DNA from: Shinisaurus crocodilurus
Lineage: Eukaryota > Chordata > Lepidosauria > Squamata > Shinisauridae
Direction of reading: 5' to 3'
Length of the DNA stretch: 64,000 nucleotides
Assembly: GCA_021292165.1 (NCBI GenBank)
Contig: CM037878.1
Span: forward strand, 6,140,804 to 6,204,803
The notes below the pieces were generated by a model. That model was not told the origin of the DNA and did no database searches. It saw only the letters and a program-made list of their open reading frames with translations. Numbering within the stretch: position 1 is the stretch's first letter; each line of letters starts with the position of its first letter. The translations under genes were made by a program, and so were the position numbers. Below are positions 56,438-64,000 of the stretch, one piece after another.

Positions 56438-56572
56438 CAGTGTTCTCCAACCTTGGGTCCTCAGATGTTTTTGGCCTACAACTCCCAGCACGCCCCAGCC
56501 AGCTACGCTGGCTGGGGCATGCTGGGAGTTGTAGGCCAAAAACATCTGGGGACCCAAGGTTGGAGAACACTG
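56438..56572. mobile_element. palindromic hAT MITE family A, intact
   Basis: 135 bp, exact TSD TGCTAGAG (56430-56437, 56573-56580). Confidence 0.95.
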
Positions 56573-56584
56573 TGCTAGAGTTCT

Positions 56585-57037
56585 CGGACAAGTGCAGCTT
56601 CGACCTGGTGTAATGTGTGAAATGGCCTTTGGCCACTGAAACACTGGGACGTGCTCTGACCTCCCAGTCCCAAGCTTTTCAATGTGTGTGTTCAGACTGG
56701 AGATATGATGTAAGAACATCACCCAGGCTCTGTGGATTTTTAGGCAGCCATGGATCCGTGAGAAAACTAGAAGGGGGCGGGGCACATATGTGGCACAGTT
56801 GGGTTCTAAAGCATGTTGTTTCGCAGAGTACTGCTTAACCTATGGAGTAGTTTATTGGGCTTTTGTTTTTGTTTTGTTTGCCGACTGTGTTACACAATCC
56901 TTTACCGCCGCCCCCTGGGTGGGTGTGGGCAATTGCTCTACCTCATCTGGGCCTGTGTTTTGATGTTGCTGCTTTGAGCCCTTCAACATCCGATCTCTCA
57001 AGAAATCTTTGTTGATTGGGGTTCCAAAAATGTGTGG

Positions 57038-57098
<61 letters not shown>

Positions 57099-57495
57099 TG
57101 CTTGGGAGAATCCTTTAAAGTAATGTTAAAGTGATGGATGTCTTGAGCAAGAAATATCCTCCACTGAATCTGCTAAAATTATAGGGTTGGTTTCTTCTTC
57201 TTTTTATTCTTCTTTGTGCTATATATAGGTGTGTGCGCACATTTAAATCTCCAACTGCCCATCCCCAAAAGCCCCACCCTCCTGGAATTTGCACATTAAA
57301 CCTCTCTGTTCTGTATGAGATCCAGATCCCCTTCCCAACAAAAGCTTTAGATTATTCTCCATCTCTTGTTCGGATTCTCTTTCTCTGTGCACTTCTGAAC
57401 TTAGTCGATGCGATGCTTAGTGCCGAACGATTTCATATTCTCTGTAATGGGGGGATGCTGCTGTAAACTGTATTTTTCTCATCCTCCCTCCAAGT
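56585..57495. other. unique sequence with a long (CT)n
   Basis: No gene. The (CT)n lies at 57040-57095. Confidence 0.4.
57040..57095 (+). repeat. (CT)n microsatellite
   Basis: Twenty-eight uninterrupted CT units, the longest pure dinucleotide tract in the window. Confidence 0.97.
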
Positions 57496-57499
57496 TCCT

Positions 57500-57655
57500 C
57501 AAGGCCCCATTTAATCTTCGGCTATCTCAGTCAAGTCAGGTCAGCTAGGCTGAGGGAAAATGGCTTGCCCCAGCACACCCAGTGATGTTGATGGCTGGTT
57601 GGGGATTTGAACCCAGGTCTTCCCAGTTCAAGTCCAGCAAGCTAGCTCCCTGAAT
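57500..57655 (-). repeat. Sauria/MIR-like SINE, diverged (minus)
   Basis: 'ggggatttgaacccaggtcttccc' is a B-box complement and 'ggcttgccccagcacacccagtga' the conserved body. Confidence 0.6.
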
Positions 57656-57689
57656 TTTCCTCTCCAAAGGCAATTTTACAATGTCTAGT

Positions 57690-57810
57690 TAAGAACATAA
57701 GAAGAGCCGTACTGGATCAGACCAAGGGTCCATCTAGTCCAGCATTTGGTTCACACGGTGGCCAGCCAGCTGCTCACGGGATCCCACAAGCAAGATATAG
57801 TTATTATAGG
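57690..57810 (-). mobile_element. CR1 LINE 3' end (minus)
   Basis: 'gaacataagaagagccgtactggatcagaccaagggtccatctagtccag' in pieces; complement of the end of the 16175 copy. Confidence 0.85.
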
Positions 57811-58007
57811 CCCCCATATAAATGTCAGAATAATATTGAAGTTGCATATTCAGATGGGTTGTCTAGTCTGTGAGGGGGGGGGAATGATACCTTAATGTGC
57901 GCAGTTATGTCAATTGTTCATGTGCTGAGGAGCAGTGATTCAAATCCGCATGAGAATCATTTGAGATGCCTTCGCTTTCAGAGAGGGAACACAATGTTCA
58001 GTTAAGC

Positions 58008-58142
58008 CAGTGTTTCTCAACCTTGGGTCCCCAGATGTTTTTGGCCTACAACTCCCAGCATGCCCCAGCCAGCTATGCTGGCTGGGGCATGCTGGGAGTT
58101 GTAGGCCAAAAACATCTGGGGACCCAAGGTTGAGAAACACTG
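58008..58142. mobile_element. palindromic hAT MITE family A, intact
   Basis: 135 bp. The ends are CAGTGTTTCTCAACC and its complement, so both termini share a variant. Exact TSD AGTTAAGC (58000-58007, 58143-58150). Confidence 0.95.
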
Positions 58143-58154
58143 AGTTAAGCCAAT

Positions 58155-58815
58155 GAAGGGTAGTCATGTGCAAGAGATGTAGTATAACAATGATTCAGAT
58201 TTGGTTTCTGCTTGCGCACGTATGTGTCCCAAATGGGCTGAGCCAATGTGTGGGAGGCAAAAATATCTGAAAATAGCCCAGCAGGTTTTGCACAACTGTC
58301 TGTGATTTACCTTACCTGCACATTTGTTGACCATCGCTTCCGCGTGTACTGCTTTTGAGCGCCTCCCTGGCTGCTTCTGGAAACACCATGGTGGACTAGA
58401 CAGACCCATGATGTGGTCCAGCAAGGCAATGTTTGGTTTGGTATTGTCTTTGTTTTTCGTTTTGTTTTTAAATGTGCCTGATGATGTCCAATTTTCTCGG
58501 CTTTCATCCTTAACTATGCTTCCAGCCCTTAGTGACTTTGGAGTTGCCTGAAATGCAACGGGCGGCCGTGGTAGGAGAGATCTTGGAAGACTAGGGTGGG
58601 TGAGCAGCACAGCTTCTGAGGGTCAAGGGCAGAGTATCGTATACTCAGCTTGGCTACCACTGGTCCTAATTGCTAGCAGAACCAATTAGGCAAAGGATGA
58701 AAAACGATGTGCACATTTGCACATTATATTCCACATGGCATCCCAGTATCTAGTTCTTCCCTGTCGTGTTGAATGAAACTCACCATTTGGCATGAAGTTG
58801 TGATGCTGTGGAGCT
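58155..58815. other. mostly unique intronic sequence
   Basis: No gene recognised. Confidence 0.4.
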
Positions 58816-58819
58816 TCCT

Positions 58820-59085
58820 CAGTAGGGCTGTGGCTCAGTGGTAGAGCACCTGCTTTGCAGGTACACGGCCCCATGTTCAATCACCAGCATCTCCGGGTTG
58901 GGTGGGGGGGAAAGTCCTGTGGACCAATGGCTTCGACACGGTATAACGTGGCTTCCAGTGTTCCAGAAAGGATCGAGTAGTAGGTGATGCGGAAGAACTC
59001 TCTCTGCTTGAGACCCTGGAGAGCCATTGGCCGTCAGGCAATACTGGGCCAAATGGACCAATGGTGTGACATGATGTGGAGCAGA
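58820..59085 (+). repeat. tRNA-SINE, full length
   Basis: It begins 'tagggctgtggctcagtggtagagcacctgctttgcagg' (A box TGGCTCAGTGG), then 'atgttcaatcaccagc' (B box), 'agcatctccgggt', 'gagaccctggagagcc', 'gtcaggcaatactgggcc' and 'ggaccaatggtgtgac'. A 70-bp stretch near 58915-58985 is extra sequence. It is a SINE, not a functional tRNA gene. Confidence 0.82.
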
Positions 59086-59089
59086 GACA

Positions 59090-60710
59090 GGGGAACTGGC
59101 AGTGTGAGGACTTCAGGTCCCATGGTGATTTCAGCAGACGTTAGGAGGAGGAAGGAGGAGGAGGAGAAATAGAAACTGGGGTGCTGCTTTTAGCAGCAGC
59201 CACAGGTTAGTCATTCAGTCTTGTGGAAAGAACCGGAGGCGGCCAATTTATGCTCGCCGTCGCGCAGTCCTCCTTCCCAGCTCTGTGCCAGTACTATCAG
59301 GTGACTTTGATGCTTTAGGTTTGGGGGTGCTGCAAGAGTGTGTGTACTGGCTTTGTGTCTTTCCACCAGCACCCCCAAGTGCGAGCTGTTCTCTGTGCGG
59401 CACACGAGTGAGCATGGGGGAAAGGCCCACCTATGGGACTACGGAGGTTTGGTCTCTCTTTGTGGAGTTGTTGTGTTGGATTCCTCATGCCTTGCAGCCA
59501 AAGCAAGGCGAACAACTGAGTGGGCTGAGGGAGAGGAAGAACTGACATCAACCAACTAGATTTGAAAGCCGGAGGGGTGCGATAACCATCCCTAATCATA
59601 GTGCATAATTTGGGAGGTGCTTAATTGGAAAATCAGATTAGGCTGTGTATTCAGGAGGGCGTCCATGTGACGTCTCTGGTTTGCACAGGGAATTGTGACC
59701 AGGAGTTCCAGTCTAGACAACAAACCACTTGAAGGCACACAGTTGATGTCAGGTCAATTGAAAAGTTCCTTTAGCTACAGTCCATGTGTTGCCGGCCGGC
59801 CGGCCTGACTCCTTCACCGCTCCTCATTGGCTGCACTGCTGTCATGTCATGGAAATTTTCCATAGCGCTTAGGGGCACAGAGGGGCTGTGTGCCCTTGTC
59901 AGGGAGGGGAAATAAAGGAAGAAATTCCATGGAGGTTGAAAGATTGGGAATTGGAGTGGGAAGAACGTCCAAGAGGCAAGAGGGCGGAGAACTGAAGCGA
60001 CGAGTCAAGGCAGGAGCCGCACGCAGGGCCTGTGGGTGGGAGGGGGTGGTCTTTTTGGGGTGGACAAGTGAGCCTCAGGGACTATAGGACCTAAGGAGAG
60101 AGAGGCAAAGAGGAGATGCAGTTGTGTCCATAGCACTCGGCGCCAATTTCTCCAAAGATAATTTTCTTAATACATTTCATTTATTTTTATTTTCGAGTCC
60201 CGCCTGAACTGTTGGAGAATTTCTGTCCTCCCTTGGAGAATATTCAGCAAAATGAATGCCCCCCCCCCCCAGTTTCACCATCCATGTATAAGGTAGAGAA
60301 TTTCAGATGCAACTGTGGATCCATTTTTGACTGCTTCGTATTATTTCAGTATTGTTCAAGGAAGCCATTCGCTTGGCCCCTGCTTGGGCCTTCCAGACCT
60401 CTGCCCTCTTAGCCAATTGCTTCCTTGCATCCACTGGTATGAGCTAACAATGAATGGAGTTTCATTCAGCGTAAACTGAGCCAGACGCCCTTAAAATACC
60501 ATTTTCTTCCCCCTACCCTTGAAGTACTGGAGAACTCCACCTTATCCAAGGAAAATTTGGCAAAATCTCCCTCCACCCCATTTTGCCACCCAGAAATAGT
60601 GTGGAGAATTTTGGGATGTCCTAGTTGTGTGAAAATCTTATATTTGAAATGAGTCGCCATCTGTTTTTTGGGGAAGGCAGAACTATAAAGACTGCAACCA
60701 ACTGGTTTCA
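59090..60710. other. mostly unique intronic sequence
   Basis: No gene. A 'ggccggccggcc' run lies at 59792-59804 and a C10 at 60260. Confidence 0.4.
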
Positions 60711-60711
60711 T

Positions 60712-60800
60712 AGATTTCATAGATCATAGAGTTGGAAGGAGCCTACAAGGCTTTCGAGTCCAACCCCCTGCCCAATGCAGGAAACTAGAGGAGGGGTCTC
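60712..60800 (-). mobile_element. CR1 LINE 3' terminus (minus)
   Basis: 'agatttcatagatcatagagttggaaggagcc' in pieces, then 'gagtccaaccccctgcccaatgcagg'. Confidence 0.85.
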
Positions 60801-62280
60801 CCATCCAAGTAATAACCAGGCTTGACCCTGCTTAGCTTTCCACGCTCAGACAAGCTGAGCCAGCATAAGCCTTTCAACTGTCCCAGACAATGTCCTGTTT
60901 ATAATGCCACCGCTGCTGCTCCTGCTTGATTGTGTTGTGTGTGTTGCACCTCCTTGCATGCAATCTTCCCTTGGCTAATGTGTTACCCCTTTCGTTTTTA
61001 AAGGAGGGCTGCAATTAGAAAGGAGGCGGTGTAATGTATACCTAAATCATAGGTGTGCGCTGGAATTGCAGTGGGCATCAGGCATTGAAGGCAAACTCAG
61101 GGAATCCAAGGCCTGTGGCTGAACACCACAGATTACATCACGGAGACAAGGAAACTCTAATGCTGTGCTTATGATTGCTGGTTCATGGATGTATGTTAAA
61201 GGACGTGTGGAAAGATGGATGCTTGGGGTAGATGGAATAACTTTGTACTCTGACCCAGGCAGGCCTCACAGCCAAATACAAATTTTGCACTTTCTGTAAA
61301 ATGGCACATAAACTTTGAAATGGAAATGTTTTAGATTCACTACCCAAACGTTTCATGTATATAAATGAGAGAGCATCTTTATATCCAAAATATATATTGG
61401 ATTATATCCAAATGCTATTTTTAGTTTTATGTTGTGTATGTACGTATTTGTCTATTTCTAGTGTGTAATGTTTTATACATCAGAATTAATTCTAGCTGTC
61501 TAGTACCAAGTGAAGATTAATGCCGAGTAACTAAGGATGAGTGACTTTCCCTCCATTTTGTTCCAACATTCTAATATTCCTTGGGTTTCACTCTGTTTCT
61601 GGTAGGAACTTTTCCAAATTTTGGAAGGTCAGTAACAAATTCTGTAGTTCCACCCTCACAACAGTAATTTAAAAAAGCAGAATCCCCACTCTTTGTGCTC
61701 CTGTGGAAAACTGAAACACACACACACAGGTTTTAAATGTATAAAAATATTTTTAAAAGAATTGTGCGATCGCACAATTTTTTTTTAAAAAAAAACCACA
61801 CACCACAGTGTGGCAGGGAATGTTAATTTTTAATTTAATGTGTGTGACTAGAAAAAGACAGAAAATGGGGCAGGAATATGCCCTAACCATGCAGCTTTCA
61901 AAATTCCAGAAATATACCTTTAGAAGAATAACACCTTCTGTCATTCTGAGTTCTGCTTCAGTAAATGTATCCAATATAGTGGAACCTCAGAACTTGGGGC
62001 AGAATCAAGCAGAGGGGAATTCTGTAAGCTTCCAAAATTATGGGCTGAATCTCATAGTAGGTTGGCATATATGCCCAGAACAGCTACTGTCCTGCATCAT
62101 CACCCATAGCTGAACTGACATTTGTAGCATACACACATAAACACAAACCATTTACTAAAGTCTCCCTTGACTGGTCATCTGGAAGCCCTTCTTCTCACCA
62201 TAGGTGACTAAAGTCTTCTGGATGTTGGAAACCAGGTGAACCGTACGACATCTCTCCTGACACGAGCTTTTGCAGCCAGA
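60801..62280. other. AT-rich intronic sequence
   Basis: No gene or clear transposon. 61260-61560 is AT-rich and complex and could be conserved. Confidence 0.4.
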
Positions 62281-62294
62281 ACCCTCAGGGTGCA

Positions 62295-62375
62295 GTCCTG
62301 TGCCTGTTTAGACAGCCAGCATAATGCTGGGAGTTGCAGGACTTTTTTCCCCCTGTCTAAACAGGAATGGGATTG
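62295..62375. mobile_element. palindromic MITE family B, diverged
   Basis: 'gtgcctgtttagacagcc' and 'cctgtctaaacagg' face each other around 'ataatgctgggagttgc'. Related to 5391-5513. Confidence 0.65.
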
Positions 62376-62734
62376 GCTGGATTGGCACCCTCACTGTACC
62401 CAGTGGTATGCTTGAGCAGAGGTGTTGTGTGGCTGACTTTTTCCTCTCCTAAAAAAAAGCGCTGCTGTTTTGTTTCCCCCCCTAATCTTGGAAAGACAAG
62501 GTGTGGCTGGTTGTTTTGCTTTTTTTAAAAAAAAGATTTATCTCTCTTTGTCTTTGTCTTAATCTTAAAAGCTAATTACTATATATAGTAATGGGTGTGT
62601 CAAGTTGTTCCCATGACCGTGTGGAGTCTTGATTCGCAACCATGCAAAACCAATTTTAAGGGGGAAGTATGCTGCTGCAGAGGATGTATGAACTGAGCTT
62701 CCACGTATACACTTGTACCGAATTGGGGAGGGGC

Positions 62735-63290
62735 CTTGGCTCAGCGGGAGGGACCCTGCTTTACATGGAGAAGGTCCCCGGTTCAATCCCCGGCAGTGTC
62801 GTAAATCCGCCCAGTGTCAAGATAAGCCGTTCTCGTTACAACAGTCCGAGTGTCCAAGCCAAGATATATTAGTCCAAAACCGAGCAAACGTAAAGCAGTT
62901 AGGGGTCAGGCACAAGCGTAGTCAGGGTCGTTCCGTAGATCAAAGGTACAGGGGTCCGAGGTCAGGAATATCAAGAGCGCCTGGTGGTAGCTGTAACAAA
63001 CAATGGCTTCCAGCCTCTGAGTGTGTTTGGGACCTGCCTTTTGAGCAGGCGCTGATTGGTAAGGCTGCCCAGCTGGGTCAGGCTGCAGTTCGCCTGACCT
63101 CACCCCAAACACACTCCGGCACGGCTGGTCTCTGTCTGACCTACTGGAGGCACAACAGGCAGCATCTCCGTGTAGGGCTGAGGAAAGCTCCTGCCCGAAA
63201 CCCTGGAGAGCTGCTGCTGCTGCCAGTCAGTGTTGACAAGACTGGGCTAGGTGGACCAGGCGGGGGTCTGGTCCGGCTCGGTCGAAGGCG
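62735..63290 (+). repeat. tRNA-SINE split by a solo LTR
   Basis: The left part ends 'ggttcaatccccggcag' (62796). The right part resumes 'ggcagcatctccgtgtagggctg' (63158) and ends 'gggtctggtccggctcgg'. The shared GGCAG is the LTR's target duplication. Confidence 0.9.
62797..63157. mobile_element. solo LTR, 361 bp
   Basis: Starts TGTCGTAAATCCG and ends GGCACAACA, with an exact 5-bp TSD GGCAG (62792-62796, 63158-63162). TG...CA ends and a 5-bp duplication identify an LTR. Words such as 'gtccgaggtcagg' are common in Gypsy-type LTRs of reptiles (from memory). No internal retroelement sequence remains. Confidence 0.88.
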
Positions 63291-63585
63291 CCTCCCTCGC
63301 CTTCTCCAAATTGACTCATTATTAGCCCTCTGTGACGGGGCTGCAGGATTGCATGGGGCTAGTTCTGCCCCTGGCGCTGGTGATGCTCCCGGGCCAACGG
63401 GCCATTGGCTGACCAACCAGGTTTGCTCCCTCTGTGTTGGAAGCACTGCGCGGGGTGAAAGTGTGACCCCTTCACGACACTCGGCCAATCACACGTGAGC
63501 ATTGCCGGCGCTCAGCACATGGAGGGTGGCAGAAGAAGTGAATGCCGGAAGAGGGCCATTGTGATAGCAGAGAACACAAAGATAG
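63291..63585. other. GC-rich unidentified sequence
   Basis: No gene. The 260-codon open frame that spans 62713-63498 is SINE plus LTR plus this block and is not a gene. Confidence 0.4.
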
Positions 63586-63588
63586 ATA

Positions 63589-63840
63589 CAGTAATACCTT
63601 GGATTGCAAGTAACTTGGTTTGAGAGCGTTTTGCAAGACAAGCAAATTTTTAAATATTTATTTAATTTTTTTTGACTTGATATACAAGCAACGTCTTGCA
63701 ATACAAGTACTGTAGTACAGCTTAAATTAAAAATCTCTGTACATTTTTTTCGGGGGGGATTTTGTTTTGATATATAAGAGTGTTTTGGATTACAGGCACG
63801 TTTCCGGAACGAATTATGCTCTCAATCCAAGGCATGACTG
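63589..63840. mobile_element. Tigger/mariner-like MITE, copy 4
   Basis: Ends CAGTAATACCTTGGATTGC and GGCATGACTG, flanked by TA (63587-63588, 63841-63842). It is the most complete copy: outer arms, 'caacgtcttgcaatacaag' and 'ttttgatatataagagtg'. Confidence 0.9.
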
Positions 63841-64000
63841 TAGATAGATAGATAGATAGATAGGGCTGACATTTCTCAGAAATTTATTTTCTATAAATTC
63901 TCGGAGAATGTTCGTATTCGGTGTTGCTCCCTCACACACACACACACACACACACCCCAAAAATTGTCGGAGAATGTCATCCCAGCCCCTTGAGAATATT
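63841..64000. repeat. (TAGA)n and (CA)n microsatellites at window end
   Basis: (TAGA)n at 63841-63863, probably started from the TA target of the Tigger-like MITE, and (CA)n at 63932-63954. 'aattctcggagaatgtt' words recur (63896, 63966). Confidence 0.85.

Noticed and set aside
58820..58900. tRNA gene-like A and B boxes
   Set aside because: The sequence continues into the SINE body, the cloverleaf stems do not pair well and the same arrangement recurs at 4285, 34285 and 62735. It is a tRNA-derived SINE.
62713..63498. 261-codon open frame
   Set aside because: It crosses a SINE, a solo LTR and the rest of the SINE. A frame made of three unrelated pieces is accidental.

Overview
This is a vertebrate nuclear window, almost certainly from a squamate reptile. 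It carries two coding exons of the transcription factor gene TP63 (p63), separated and followed by very large introns. The exon sequences identify the gene. The lineage is suggested by the repeats: several Sauria-type tRNA SINEs ending in AATA-type tails, tRNA-SINEs with a 'GGCTCAGTGGTAGAGC' 5' end, apparently young L2 and CR1 LINEs, and many hAT DNA transposons with intact 8-bp target-site duplications (TSDs). The species cannot be read from the sequence.

Layout. Bases 1-6987 are 5' flank or upstream TP63 intron with CR1, SINE, hAT and palindromic MITE insertions. At 6988 a TATA box precedes a short leader and the delta-N start exon (ATG 7163, donor 7205): this is the internal P2 promoter that makes delta-Np63. 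Bases 7205-35383 are one 28-kb intron. It holds a CpG-rich block (about 9380-10620), two hAT/CR1/SINE-rich stretches, a solo LTR at 28155-28697 and a 139-bp tandem array at 29782-30289. The common exon 4 lies at 35384-35638 (255 bp, phase 0 at both ends, acceptor AG and donor GTGAGT). Bases 35639-64000 belong to the next intron and run off the window. They contain a long damaged L2 (about 44675-47012), more CR1, hAT and Tigger-like MITEs, and a second solo LTR inside a SINE (62797-63157). I did not find the next exon, which would continue the DNA-binding domain, or the TA-isoform exons.

How it works together. The P2 promoter and its exon supply a 14-residue N-terminus that splices in phase 0 to exon 4. 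Exon 4 carries the linker and the first residues of the p53-family DNA-binding domain. Everything else is non-coding intron. The most interesting signals are: (1) the delta-N leader is open in frame from the TATA box to the ATG and contains a CTG in strong Kozak context, 16 codons upstream; (2) a hAT non-autonomous family built from GACTCG units brings clusters of perfect AP-1 sites into this locus; (3) a tandem array has grown out of one end of a palindromic MITE; (4) a GC-rich TAGTG-ended hAT-like element has an intact TSD in an L2 and a relic inside a Tigger-like MITE. No bacterial-type system, CRISPR array or second protein-coding gene is visible.
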